Assembly: GCA_943370355.1 (NCBI GenBank)
Contig: CALRQP020000001.1
Span: 186,001 to 250,000 of the forward strand
Reading direction: 5' to 3'
Length of the DNA stretch: 64,000 nt
From: JADCGM01 sp943370355
GTDB lineage: Bacteria; Pseudomonadota; Alphaproteobacteria; Sphingomonadales; Sphingomonadaceae
Below the pieces are notes generated by a model, which did not search any database, was not told the origin of the DNA, and saw only the letters and a list, made by a program, of their open reading frames with translations. The first letter of the stretch is position 1; the number at the start of each line of letters is the position of its first letter. Positions 1 through 8,013 of the stretch are shown one piece after another. The position numbers and the translations under genes were made by a program.

Positions 1-792
1 CAGGATGAGCATGCCGAACAGCGTGCCGACCATCATCGACAGTTCGCGGGCCGGGGCGACGAGGCTCAGCGGCGCGCCCATCTGCAGCGCCGTCAGCACA
101 AGAATATAGGCGAGCGGTCCCAGCACGCCGACAATGGCTGCACGGCCCCAATGGCCGCGCATCGCATCGACGACGGCGTCAGGGCGGCGCAGCACGACAG
201 GCGCCAGCATGAGCAGCCGCGCACTGTTCGCCGACCAGTCGAGGATCACCGGCGCAATCAGCAGCGCCTTGACGCCATAGGCATCGGTGACCGTGTAGGC
301 GGCGATGAGACCGCCCGTCAGCAAGCCCCAGCGCACCCCGGCACGCGCCGCAGGTTCGCGGAATCGCGCGAAACTGCCCTGAGTCGCGATCAGGCCGATG
401 CCCGCGACGACCGCGATCAGCCCCGCCACGCGCAGGACGGTCGGCTGCTCACCCAGCAGCAGGAAGCCGCCCATCGCGGCAATCGCCGGCCCGGTACCGC
501 GCGCGACCGGATAGACCACCGACAGGTCGGCGACCTGATAGCCGCGCTGCAGGGCGAGGCTGTAGCCGAGATGTACTGCCCCCGACGCTGCGATACAGGC
601 GGCGATCGGCAGGCTGAGCGTCACACCGCCATGCACGACGATCCACACGACCCATGGCAGGTAGAACAGGCAAGACAGCGCGTTGTTGGCAAGCACGAAC
701 GCCGGGCCCGCATGCGCGGCGCGCTTGGCGACGAGGTTCCATGTCGCATGCAGCACGGCAGCGAGCAGTACCATCGCCAGCGGCAGGATCAA
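1..792 (-). CDS. EamA/DMT-family transporter, C-terminus cut by window edge
   Basis: The reverse strand reads open from about 792 to base 1 (264 codons) without a stop, so the gene runs off the left end. The N-terminus has the EamA pattern of a first helix followed by HATWNLVAKRA, and the last codons in the window (ARELSMMVGTLFGMLIL) match the penultimate-helix region of the family, so most of a roughly 280-300 residue protein is present. The family exports or imports small metabolites across the inner membrane; the substrate cannot be told. I chose TTG at 792 because GGAG lies 7 bases upstream; ATG at 774 is the alternative and has no clear ribosome site. Confidence 0.75.
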   Translation of the reverse strand, partial: MILPLAMVLLAAVLHATWNLVAKRAAHAGPAFVLANNALSCLFYLPWVVWIVVHGGVTLSLPIAACIAASGAVHLGYSLALQRGYQVADLSVVYPVARGTGPAIAAMGGFLLLGEQPTVLRVAGLIAVVAGIGLIATQGSFARFREPAARAGVRWGLLTGGLIAAYTVTDAYGVKALLIAPVILDWSANSARLLMLAPVVLRRPDAVVDAMRGHWGRAAIVGVLGPLAYILVLTALQMGAPLSLVAPARELSMMVGTLFGMLIL

Positions 793-1084
793 CGCGCGGC
801 TCCGGCGGGGGTGGTCAGGGTGGGGGTGGGGCAGGGCATGGCGTCCCTTAACAGGCCCGGTCGCCGATGGCAGCGGGCGACTGCCCGCGTTCGGGCGCGA
901 TTTCTGACGCGCGACATGGATCGTTTCTGCTCTGCAACTGTTTGACTCGGATCAAGGCCGGACCCGGACGCGGTTGCTATCCGTCCATCGCCTGTCCGGG
1001 ACCCCGTCCCGGATCTTGCAGGGAGATTGTCATGTCCGCCGCGCGCGGCCAGCTGTCTGTTCGGCCCCAACGAACGCTGAAGCT
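793..1084. other. Intergenic region, 292 bp, no gene seen
   Basis: This separates the divergent transporter and the cytochrome operon and should hold the promoters of both. I see no convincing ORF, hairpin terminator or repeat. Open frames enter it from the downstream gene, but codon use there is poor and the conserved protein starts at 1085. Confidence 0.4.
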
Positions 1085-1666
1085 ATGAGTCGGGCCTATC
1101 TCGTCCAGCGCGAGGTCGTGCCGTTTGCGCTGTCCCTGCTGGCGCTGGCCGTTGCCGCTCTGCTGGCGGATGCGGCGCTGCACATCTTCGATCAGGTTTG
1201 GGTCGGGCGCTGGCTGGGCATCCCCGGGCTGGCGCTGATCCTCGGCTCGTTCGCCTACTCGCTGCGCAAGCGCAAGATCACCACGAGCGGCAATCCGGCG
1301 GTGCTGCTGCGCCGCCACGAACGCATGACCTGGGCGGGCTCGCTGCTGATCCTCGTGCATGCCGGGATCCATTTCAACTCGCTGCTGGCCTGGCTTGCGC
1401 TGGCAGCGACGCTCGTCAACATCGCCAGCGGCCTGACCGGCAAATATCTGCTGCGCCGCGCCCGGTTGCGACTTGAGGCGGCCCGGCAGAAGTTGGCCGG
1501 TGACGGTCTCACGCCTGCCGAGGTGACCGATCGCCTGTACCGCGACAGCCTGACGCTGGATTTCGTCAAGCAGTGGCGCGTCGTGCATGTGCCGATCACG
1601 CTGGCCTTCGCGGTGCTGGCGACCGCCCATCTGGTCGCCACCGCGCTGTTCTGGGACTGGCGATGA
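1085..1666 (+). CDS. Predicted b-type cytochrome-like integral membrane protein
   Basis: The protein has 193 residues and about four hydrophobic segments. The helices carry well-placed histidines: HAGIHF in the third segment, then VVHVPIT and TAHLVATALFW near the C-terminus. That pattern is typical of cytochrome b561/ferric-reductase-like membrane proteins that bind heme between helices. An upstream in-frame start at 974 adds 37 residues of poor quality, so the start is placed at 1085 (MSRAYLVQ). The stop overlaps the next gene in an ATGA junction, so the two are translationally coupled. The neighbour is an eight-heme cytochrome c, so I infer that this is its quinol-side or membrane electron partner. 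The exact family is not certain. Confidence 0.6.
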   Translation: MSRAYLVQREVVPFALSLLALAVAALLADAALHIFDQVWVGRWLGIPGLALILGSFAYSLRKRKITTSGNPAVLLRRHERMTWAGSLLILVHAGIHFNSLLAWLALAATLVNIASGLTGKYLLRRARLRLEAARQKLAGDGLTPAEVTDRLYRDSLTLDFVKQWRVVHVPITLAFAVLATAHLVATALFWDWR

Positions 1667-2400
1667 TGCCGCGTCCGGCGATCCTCATCCTGTCGGCCGT
1701 GCTGCTCGCGCTGCTCGCGGTCTGCTTCGTCCGTCCGCAGCTGATGCTGGCACCGGGCGCGGTCGTCCCCGCGCACAGCGGCTTCGCGCAGGATTGCTTT
1801 GCCTGCCATGCACCGCTGCGCGGGGCGTCCGCAGGGCGTTGCATATCCTGCCACGCGGTCGACCGCATCGGCCTGTTCTCGACGAAGGGAGCCGTGCTCC
1901 CCCACCGCAAGACAGCCTTCCACCAGAAGCTGATCGAGGCCGACTGCATGGCATGCCACACCGACCATGCCGGACCGCGGCTGACCGGCCATCACCTGCC
2001 GCTGTTCGACCATTCCCTGCTCCAACCGCAAGCGCGCACCGCCTGCGCCGGCTGCCATGTACCACCCGCCGACACGCTGCACCGGCGGTTGGGCGGGACT
2101 AACTGCAGCCAGTGCCATGCGACAACGGCGTGGCGGCCTGCCACCTTCGCGCATGACCGCTTCTTCCGGCTCGACGGCGATCACAATGTCGCCTGCACGA
2201 CTTGCCATGTCGGCGGCAATTTCCAGGGTACTACCTGCTACGGCTGTCACGCGCACCAGCCCGCCGCGACTCTTGCGTTTCACCGCGAGGAAGGCGTGCG
2301 CGGCAATATCGACCGCTGCGCCCGCTGCCACCGGGGCGCCGATGGTGAAGGCGGCGAAGGCGGGGAAGGGCGCGAAGGTGACGGCGGCGACGACGACTGA
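1663..2400 (+). CDS. Octaheme c-type cytochrome (cytochrome c3/multiheme family)
   Basis: The protein has 245 residues and an N-terminal hydrophobic segment that acts as signal or anchor. I count eight CXXCH heme-binding motifs: CFACH, CISCH, CMACH, CAGCH, CSQCH, CTTCH, CYGCH and CARCH. Many additional histidines (HRKTAFH, HTDH, HHLPLFDH) can serve as distal ligands. It should be a periplasmic electron-transfer protein matured by the Ccm system. The C-terminus is a low-complexity tail of Gly, Glu and Asp. It starts within the ATGA overlap with the b-type membrane protein, so the pair forms one transcription unit. No terminal reductase gene lies beside it, so the electron acceptor is unknown. 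Confidence 0.8.
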   Translation: MMPRPAILILSAVLLALLAVCFVRPQLMLAPGAVVPAHSGFAQDCFACHAPLRGASAGRCISCHAVDRIGLFSTKGAVLPHRKTAFHQKLIEADCMACHTDHAGPRLTGHHLPLFDHSLLQPQARTACAGCHVPPADTLHRRLGGTNCSQCHATTAWRPATFAHDRFFRLDGDHNVACTTCHVGGNFQGTTCYGCHAHQPAATLAFHREEGVRGNIDRCARCHRGADGEGGEGGEGREGDGGDDD

Positions 2401-2448
2401 GTCGCGGAGATTGTTGCGCCGCCAGCCAAGCTGCGCCAAATCGTCGGC

Positions 2449-3237
2449 ATGGCCAGTGGCAATATCAGGATCGGCGTTCTCGGCGCAGCCGGGCGGATGG
2501 GGCAGGCACTCGCCGCCGCCATTGCCGCGACGCCCGGTGCGACGCTTTCTGGCGGCGTCGAGCGCGCGGATCATCCCACCATCGGCACCGCATTCGGCGA
2601 CGGCGTCATCGGCGGTGATCTCGCCGCGCTCGCGGCGGCGTCCGATGTGCTCGTTGATTTCACCGCACCCGTTGCGCTTGCCGCCAGCCTTGCCGCCGCG
2701 CGCGCTGCGAATTGCGCCTTGCTAGTTGGAACAACCGGACTGGAACCTGCCGAGCACGCAGTGATCGACGCGGCCGCTGCGGACATCGCGGTCCTGCAGG
2801 CCGCCAACACCTCGCTCGGCGTCAACCTGCTCGCCGCGCTCGTCGAACAGGCGGCACGAGCGCTCGGCCCGGACTGGGATGTCGAGATCGTCGAGATGCA
2901 CCACCGCGACAAGGTCGATGCACCGTCGGGCACTGCGCTGGCGCTTGGCACCGCAGCGGCCCGGGGGCGGAATATCGACCTAGCCAGTCATAGCGAGCGC
3001 GGCCGCGATGGCATCGGCGCGCCCCGCGCACCCGGCGCGATCGGCTTCGCAAGCCTGCGCGGCGGATCGGTTGTGGGCGATCATATGGTCGTGCTGGCCG
3101 CCGACGGCGAGCGGATCGAACTCGGTCACCGCGCCGAGACCCGTGAAATCTTCGCGCGCGGCGCGGTCAAGGCCGCGCTTTGGCTCGCTGGCAAGCCGGC
3201 GGGACGCTACGCCATGACGGACGTGCTGGGCCTTTAG
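2449..3237 (+). CDS. dapB: 4-hydroxy-tetrahydrodipicolinate reductase
   Basis: DapB reduces 4-hydroxy-tetrahydrodipicolinate with NAD(P)H in the diaminopimelate/lysine pathway in the cytosol. The protein has 262 residues, the usual family length. The N-terminal Rossmann motif is GAAGRMG at residues 12-18. The substrate loop EMHHRDKVDAPSGTA spans about residues 149-163 and contains the catalytic His151 and Lys155 and the DAPSGT signature. The gene follows the multiheme cytochrome by 48 bp in the same direction. Its 3' end overlaps the convergent DUF2244 gene by 4 bp. No other dap genes are in the window. Confidence 0.95.
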   Translation: MASGNIRIGVLGAAGRMGQALAAAIAATPGATLSGGVERADHPTIGTAFGDGVIGGDLAALAAASDVLVDFTAPVALAASLAAARAANCALLVGTTGLEPAEHAVIDAAAADIAVLQAANTSLGVNLLAALVEQAARALGPDWDVEIVEMHHRDKVDAPSGTALALGTAAARGRNIDLASHSERGRDGIGAPRAPGAIGFASLRGGSVVGDHMVVLAADGERIELGHRAETREIFARGAVKAALWLAGKPAGRYAMTDVLGL

Positions 3238-3704
3238 CGCCGGTCGCGGAAGCGGCTGAGGCCGTCGGCAATCACGCGATGGATTTCGATGCGCTCGCCC
3301 GGCGACAGGAAGCGCCCGACCGCGATGCGGCGGCGCTTTTCGGTGAGCCATAGCCGGTTCTGGTCCATCGACAGCAGTTCGAGTTCGGTGCGCGCCCAGA
3401 AGGGCTCGAGCCGGAACCGCCGTTCCTGCCCGGCCGGTGAACGGCGGCGAATCGTCAGATCCTCCTCGTCGAGGCGCACCAGTTCGACGCTCATCCCCGA
3501 CCGGTAGCTCGCGCGAAACGCCCAGACCAGCAGCGCGAGATCGATACCGAGAAAGGGAAGAACGGGCCATGCCCCGAGCAGCCAGGCCCGCAGACCCGTC
3601 GCTGCCATCATCGCCGCGACGCCTGCCACGATCCAGCGCGCATGCAGTTTCCGCAGCGACCGGTTCGGCGTCAGCACGAGATCGAAATAGGGTGCCGCAG
3701 GCAT
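3234..3704 (-). CDS. DUF2244 domain-containing membrane protein
   Basis: The protein has 156 residues. After a short cytoplasmic stretch (LTPNRSLRKLHA, characteristic of DUF2244) come two hydrophobic helices at about residues 25-60. A soluble C-terminal half follows with the conserved ERRFRLEPFWAR and IAVGRFLSPGER blocks. The family is integral to the inner membrane and its function is unknown. It lies head to head with nth, 22 bp away, an arrangement I recall as common in alphaproteobacteria. Its 3' end overlaps dapB by 4 bp. Confidence 0.8.
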   Translation of the reverse strand: MPAAPYFDLVLTPNRSLRKLHARWIVAGVAAMMAATGLRAWLLGAWPVLPFLGIDLALLVWAFRASYRSGMSVELVRLDEEDLTIRRRSPAGQERRFRLEPFWARTELELLSMDQNRLWLTEKRRRIAVGRFLSPGERIEIHRVIADGLSRFRDRR

Positions 3705-3726
3705 TCGCCGAAGCTATGACGGCTAC

Positions 3727-4404
3727 GTGCCCCGATCCAGTGTCAAACCGCGCGCGAAACGCAAATTCTCGAAGGCCGAGGCTGAGGACTTCTTCGCCCG
3801 CCTCGCTGCGCTGAACCCGGAGCCGAAGACCGAGCTGGCCTATGTTAACGCCTACACATTGCTCGTCGCCGTCGCGCTGTCGGCGCAGGCGACCGATGTC
3901 GGGGTCAACAAGGCGACGGCGCGGCTGTTCGAGCAGGTCCGCACACCGCAGGCGATGATCGAGCTCGGGGAGGCGGGGCTCAAACAGCATATCCGCACCA
4001 TCGGCCTGTTCAACACCAAGGCGAAGAATGTCATCGCGCTGTCCGAAGCGCTGGTCGCCAAACATGGCGGTACGGTGCCGGAGGATCGCGCCGCGCTCGA
4101 GGCTTTGCCGGGCGTCGGGCGCAAGACGGCGAATGTCGTGCTCAACGTCGCCTTCGGGCAGGACACGATGGCCGTCGACACACACATCTTCCGCGTCGGC
4201 AACCGTACCGGCCTCGCGCCGGGCAAGACGCCGCGCGCGGTGGAGGACGGGCTGGTCGCGATCATCCCGCCGCCATACCGCCGCCATGCGCATCACTGGC
4301 TGATCCTGCACGGCCGTTACACCTGCATCGCACGGCGACCCCGCTGCTTCGCCTGTCCGGTCGCCGATCTGTGCCGCTTTGAGGCGAAGATGCTCGGGCC
4401 GTAA
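3727..4404 (+). CDS. nth: Endonuclease III (DNA glycosylase/AP lyase)
   Basis: Nth removes oxidised pyrimidines and cleaves abasic sites in base excision repair. The protein has 225 residues and a GTG start at 3727. The helix-hairpin-helix LPGVGRKTA (about 127-135) carries the catalytic Lys133, and AVDTHIF carries the catalytic Asp151. The C-terminal [4Fe-4S] ligands have the family spacing C200-X6-C207-X2-C210-X5-C216. It is transcribed divergently from the DUF2244 gene. Nothing is unusual apart from the GTG start. Confidence 0.95.
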   Translation: MPRSSVKPRAKRKFSKAEAEDFFARLAALNPEPKTELAYVNAYTLLVAVALSAQATDVGVNKATARLFEQVRTPQAMIELGEAGLKQHIRTIGLFNTKAKNVIALSEALVAKHGGTVPEDRAALEALPGVGRKTANVVLNVAFGQDTMAVDTHIFRVGNRTGLAPGKTPRAVEDGLVAIIPPPYRRHAHHWLILHGRYTCIARRPRCFACPVADLCRFEAKMLGP

Positions 4405-4532
4405 TTTTGGCCGAACAAGTTCACCTGCCGTTCAACCGCGCTGCGTTATTCGGAACATCCCCCCCTGTTCCCTGACGTTGCGTTGCGTACCCTTTCCCTC
4501 CAGAGTTGCGGAGAGATATTGGGAGAAGTTTG

Positions 4533-4919
4533 ATGCGGAAGCCGATCATCCTTGCCGCCCTCGGCCTGATGGCCGCCTGCGCACCTGCGACAGCGCCGAA
4601 GACGGCCGCCGTTGCGCCCGCGACACCGATTCCCGCCGTAGCCGCGCGCGACTGCGTGTCGCTTGCGAACATCAGCGAGGCGCGCGTCATCAACGACAAT
4701 ACCATCGATTTCCACCTGCGCGACGGCTCGGTGCTGCGGAACACGCTGCCGAACAGCTGCCCCTCGCTCGGCTTCGAGAAGGCCTTCACCTACGCGACGT
4801 CGCTGAGCCAGCTCTGCTCGGTCGATATCATCACGGTGATCTACCAGAGCGGCGGACCGCGCACCGGCGCGAGCTGCGGCCTCGGCAAGTTCGTTCCGAC
4901 ACAGGTCGCGGCGCGCTAA
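4533..4919 (+). CDS. Small lipoprotein, DUF6491-like
   Basis: The product has 128 residues. The start at 4533 gives a signal peptide with the lipobox LMAAC, so Cys16 or so would be lipidated. The mature part is preceded by an Ala/Pro/Thr linker and contains four cysteines (RDCVSL, PNSCPSL, SQLCSV, GASCGL) that could form two disulfides. The blocks RDCVSLANI and NTLPNSCPSL resemble the DUF6491 family; I make that link from memory. An in-frame upstream start at 4506 would bury the signal peptide and is rejected. The function is unknown. tRNA-Arg lies 50 bp downstream. Confidence 0.7.
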   Translation: MRKPIILAALGLMAACAPATAPKTAAVAPATPIPAVAARDCVSLANISEARVINDNTIDFHLRDGSVLRNTLPNSCPSLGFEKAFTYATSLSQLCSVDIITVIYQSGGPRTGASCGLGKFVPTQVAAR

Positions 4920-4968
4920 GCCCCTAGCCGCCGCCGCCCACTCTTGCTAAAGCCGCGCCTCGGCACCG

Positions 4969-5045
4969 GCACTCGTAGCTCAGCTGGATAGAGCACTGCC
5001 CTCCGAAGGCAGGGGTCACAGGTTCGAATCCTGTCGAGTGCGCCA
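4969..5045 (+). tRNA. tRNA-Arg (anticodon CCG)
   Basis: A complete cloverleaf of 77 nt including an encoded CCA can be folded. The acceptor arm GCACTCG (4969-4975) pairs with CGAGTGC (5035-5041), with discriminator G at 5042. The D arm is AGCTCAGCTGGATAGAGC. The anticodon stem CTGCC/GGCAG encloses the loop CTCCGAA, giving anticodon CCG (Arg). The T arm ACAGGTTCGAATCCTGT is canonical. No integrase or attachment-site duplication is seen beside its 3' end. Confidence 0.97.
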
Positions 5046-5059
5046 GTCGTTCCCGAACT

Positions 5060-5695
5060 TCAGAGATGGCGCATCGCGAAGGCAGCGACCATGTCTTCGA
5101 TCTGCTCGGCGGGCGCGTCGCTGACCGGGGTCATGCCGGGCACCATGCGCGGCGTGACGGCAATTGCCTCAATGCCTGCGAGCAGGTGAAGCGCGGCGCG
5201 GCGGACGTCGAGCGATGTGAGACCGTTGCGCGCCTTGAGGTCGTGAAAATAGACTTCAAGCGTGCGCATGATCGGACCACGGACCCAGCGCTGATAATCC
5301 TGCAGCAGCCACTCATTGCTCCAGCCGTCGCGCACCATCGAGCTGAGGAGCTCGACATGCGAGGAATCGCTGAGCGCAGCCGCGACGCGGTCGCAGAACA
5401 GCCGGAGGGCTTCCGCGGGCGCGACATTCGGATCGACTTCCAGCGGCAGGCGGGTTGCGACCTCGTGCAGCAAGCCCTCGCGGGATGCGCGGTACAGCTC
5501 TTCACAATCGACGAACTGATTGTAGACCGTGCGTCGCGAAAAGCCGCTGCGCGAGGCGATTGCCTCCATGCTGACAGCGTCCCACGACCGGTCGCGAAAT
5601 AGTGCGCGTGCCGCGTCGAGGATGGCCGCCCGGGTCACATGCGGGCGGACCCGTGTAGCCGGCGCAAAGGATTCGGACGCAGTCGCAACAAGCAT
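5060..5695 (-). CDS. TetR/AcrR-family transcriptional regulator
   Basis: The protein has 211 residues. The N-terminal helix-turn-helix is at about residues 20-62 (AAILDAARALFRD, then SMEAIASRSGFSRRTVYNQF), a clear TetR signature. The C-terminal ligand domain is helical, with no recognisable ligand motif. A much longer in-frame extension to 5998 overlaps the divergent kinase gene and is low quality. ATG at 5695 is preceded by a CAGGGTGG ribosome site and is preferred. It is divergent from the LytS-type kinase gene across 197 bp, so it may control that gene or itself. Confidence 0.85.
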   Translation of the reverse strand: MLVATASESFAPATRVRPHVTRAAILDAARALFRDRSWDAVSMEAIASRSGFSRRTVYNQFVDCEELYRASREGLLHEVATRLPLEVDPNVAPAEALRLFCDRVAAALSDSSHVELLSSMVRDGWSNEWLLQDYQRWVRGPIMRTLEVYFHDLKARNGLTSLDVRRAALHLLAGIEAIAVTPRMVPGMTPVSDAPAEQIEDMVAAFAMRHL

Positions 5696-5803
5696 GTGAG
5701 CCACCCTGACAAAAGATTGGTTGCGGCCAAGATGACGGCAATCAGGTTTACGGGCATGCGCAATGTCAGGAACGGTCGACCCAGCGCTTCGAACCGACTG
5801 ACT

Positions 5804-5830
5804 TTCCGATAAACAACAGATTTTTCGGAA
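5804..5830. promoter_or_regulatory. Spaced inverted repeat, possible TetR operator
   Basis: TTCCGA (5804-5809) and TCGGAA (5825-5830) form an inverted repeat with a 15-bp AT-rich spacer in the divergent interval between the TetR gene and the kinase gene. The position suits an operator. The short arms mean chance is possible. Confidence 0.3.
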
Positions 5831-5892
5831 CAAACTACAGCAGAGGTTATTGCTAGCTGGCGTCGGCACATGCGGGTTTGCAAGTTTTAGCA

Positions 5893-7017
5893 ATGGGCGC
5901 TTCACATCGATCTGAGGCCGGGAGCCGTGGGCTGGCGTCGTTGATCCGACCGGAGCCGGCCCGGCCGCTCGGCCGCGACGCTGTGGCGCTGATCGCAATC
6001 CTGTGGATCATGCAGTTTGTTCTGACGACGATCCGCGAGAATTTGCCGACGGGCAATGCGCCCGGCTTCGATGGCGGCGTGCGCCGGCTTATCGTGCATG
6101 GTTGCGGGGCCGTGCTCTTCTACCTCGCGGCGCAGCTGCTGGACCGGCTGCGCAATCGCAGTTTCACGTTTCGCGCAGGTTTTGCCCTGCCCCTCGCGCT
6201 GGTCGGCGCAGTGACGCAGGCGCTGCTTGGGCGGCTGATCTTCTATTATGTTCTACCGATGGACGGCCTTCCGTTCAGTGAGGCCTGGGATGTGAGCCGA
6301 CTGTTCACGAGCATTCAGAACTGGCTCTGGAGCTATTTTGCGTGGTCCGCCATCTATCTGGCCTTGTCGTACAACCGGGATGTCAACGCGCGTGACCGCC
6401 GTCTTAGCGCCGTGGAAGCTCTGGCGCAGCAGGCGCAGCTGCGAGCGCTCCGCTATCAGGTCAATCCGCACTTCCTATTCAATACCCTCAACGCCATCTC
6501 CGCGCTCGTGATGACTGGCCACAACCGGCGCGCGGAAGCGATGCTGGCCGATCTTGCCGATTTCATGCGCGCGGCGCTCCGGATGGACCCGGTCGACGAT
6601 GTGACCGTCGAGGCGGAATTCGAGCACGAAAAGCTGTACCTGCAAATCGAGCAAACCCGCTTTCCGGAGCGATTGGCTGTCCGGTTTGAACTCTCTCCGG
6701 AAGTTCGCAACGCCATGGTCCCGGGCCTGATCTTGCAGCCGCTGATCGAAAATGCCGTCAAGCACGCGGTCGCACCGGCGTCGCGGCTGGTAAATGTGCA
6801 CATCGTTGCGCGACGAGATGGTGCGACGCTAACGATCGAAGTGAGTGATGACGGCGATGGCGCCGCATCCGGTGAACCGGGTGCCGGCGTGGGCCTGACC
6901 AATGTCGGGGAACGACTTGCGGCAAAGTTCGGCGACACCGCCACTTTCGATGCAGGGCAGACAGCAGACGGCTTTCTTGCCCGGCTTGCCCTGCCTCTGC
7001 GGTATGCGCGGCAATGA
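5893..7017 (+). CDS. LytS-type sensor histidine kinase
   Basis: The protein has 374 residues. Four hydrophobic segments lie at about 31-47, 67-83, 98-120 and 143-160, with no large extracytoplasmic domain. The HisKA-like region of the LytS/YehU class follows: QVNPHFLFNTLNAIS at 189-203 with phospho-acceptor His193. A HATPase domain carries the N-box PLIENAVKHA (Asn287) and the glycine-rich motifs DDGDG and GVGLTNVGERL. ATG at 5893 is preferred over the TTG at 5878. The stop overlaps the response regulator start by 4 bp, so the two form a two-component operon. The signal is unknown; the TonB receptor downstream is a candidate target. Confidence 0.9.
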   Translation: MGASHRSEAGSRGLASLIRPEPARPLGRDAVALIAILWIMQFVLTTIRENLPTGNAPGFDGGVRRLIVHGCGAVLFYLAAQLLDRLRNRSFTFRAGFALPLALVGAVTQALLGRLIFYYVLPMDGLPFSEAWDVSRLFTSIQNWLWSYFAWSAIYLALSYNRDVNARDRRLSAVEALAQQAQLRALRYQVNPHFLFNTLNAISALVMTGHNRRAEAMLADLADFMRAALRMDPVDDVTVEAEFEHEKLYLQIEQTRFPERLAVRFELSPEVRNAMVPGLILQPLIENAVKHAVAPASRLVNVHIVARRDGATLTIEVSDDGDGAASGEPGAGVGLTNVGERLAAKFGDTATFDAGQTADGFLARLALPLRYARQ

Positions 7018-7799
7018 CCTTGTCCTTGTCAGTCCTTGTTGCGGACGACGAGCCGCTGGCGCGCGAGCGTTTGGAGTTGCTGCTGGCGGAATGCGCCGGG
7101 GTCGAACTCGTCGCGACGGCGACCAACGGCTCGGAAGCGCTGGCGATGATCCGGGCGCACGACCCTGACGTGGTCCTGCTCGATATCATGATGCCGGTTC
7201 TCGACGGGTTCGACGTGCTGGAACAGGCAGCGGGACACCCCGCCATCATTTTCGTGACGGCGTCGGACCGGTTCGCCGTCCGGGCCTTTGACGTTGCGGC
7301 CGTCGATTATGTGTTGAAGCCAGCGCGCTTGGTGCGGCTTGAAGCGGCGCTGCAGCGTGCGCGCGAGGCGATTGCGACACGAGAGAGGGCCGAACAAGGC
7401 GAACCAGCTCAGCCTGCTAGTCCGGCGCTTAATGCCGACGCAACGGCGGGAGTGGAGGATCTGTGGGTATCGCGGCAGGGCGAGCTGCTACGGATCCCGC
7501 TGGACCATGTCGACTGGATCAAGGCGGAAGGCGAATATGTCCGGCTCGCCGTCGGGCAGCAGTCCTATCTGCACCGTGAACCGATCGGCCGCCTTGCCGC
7601 CCGGTTGCCTGCGGCACGGTTCGTTCGTGTCCACCGCTCGACCATCGTCCGGACCGACGTCGTCGCAGCAGTAAAACGTACCCGTTATGGTGGACTGGCC
7701 GTTGCGCTCCGCGGCGGAGGCCCGGAATTGCCGGTTGGCCGAAAATATGCCCCGGCCCTCAGAGCCTTGACGGGCCGACGGTCGGCCACGCAAGCATAA
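7014..7799 (+). CDS. LytTR-family response regulator
   Basis: The protein has 261 residues. The receiver domain (1-120) has the acidic pair Asp11/Asp12, phospho-acceptor Asp57 (VLLDIMMP), Thr82 and Lys102 (VLKPAR). After a variable linker, the C-terminal LytTR DNA-binding domain (about 150-255) shows the typical VDWIKAEGEYVRL, RVHRSTIVR and LPVGRKYAPAL blocks. It is the cognate partner of the overlapping LytS-type kinase. A palindrome immediately after its stop and a TonB-dependent receptor gene follow, which suggests local regulation of outer-membrane uptake. Confidence 0.92.
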   Translation: MTLSLSVLVADDEPLARERLELLLAECAGVELVATATNGSEALAMIRAHDPDVVLLDIMMPVLDGFDVLEQAAGHPAIIFVTASDRFAVRAFDVAAVDYVLKPARLVRLEAALQRAREAIATRERAEQGEPAQPASPALNADATAGVEDLWVSRQGELLRIPLDHVDWIKAEGEYVRLAVGQQSYLHREPIGRLAARLPAARFVRVHRSTIVRTDVVAAVKRTRYGGLAVALRGGGPELPVGRKYAPALRALTGRRSATQA

Positions 7800-7821
7800 C
7801 GGTTCACATCATTGTGAACCG
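7800..7821. promoter_or_regulatory. Perfect inverted repeat after the LytTR gene
   Basis: CGGTTCACA and TGTGAACCG are perfect 9-bp arms around a TCAT centre, starting one base after the LytTR gene's stop. No T-run follows, so it is not a classic intrinsic terminator. It lies about 190 bp upstream of the TonB receptor and could be an operator or an mRNA-stabilising hairpin. Confidence 0.4.
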
Positions 7822-8013
7822 GATACCGAAGAAAGTCAAACTCCAAATCACCGATCATGTAAAGTGAGTGGTGCATTCAGAATACATGGCATCGCCTTAA
7901 GAACTCGTTGTGACAATCTCGCTGGATTAATGCCCGCCCATTGTGGATTTGCTCCGTCCATCATCGCTTGACCTCGGTCAGCGATCGATCGGTTTTGAAG
8001 GGGAGCTTATCCA

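Noticed and set aside
1255..2574. A 439-codon minus-strand frame opposite the cytochrome and dapB
   Set aside because: It crosses three plus-strand genes with strong family motifs; no recognisable protein.
4969..5045. tRNA-Arg as an integration site for a genomic island
   Set aside because: No integrase, no duplicated 3' tRNA end and no composition change were seen downstream.
7800..7821. Palindrome read as an intrinsic terminator for the LytTR gene
   Set aside because: No T-run follows either arm. It is kept only as a possible operator or hairpin.
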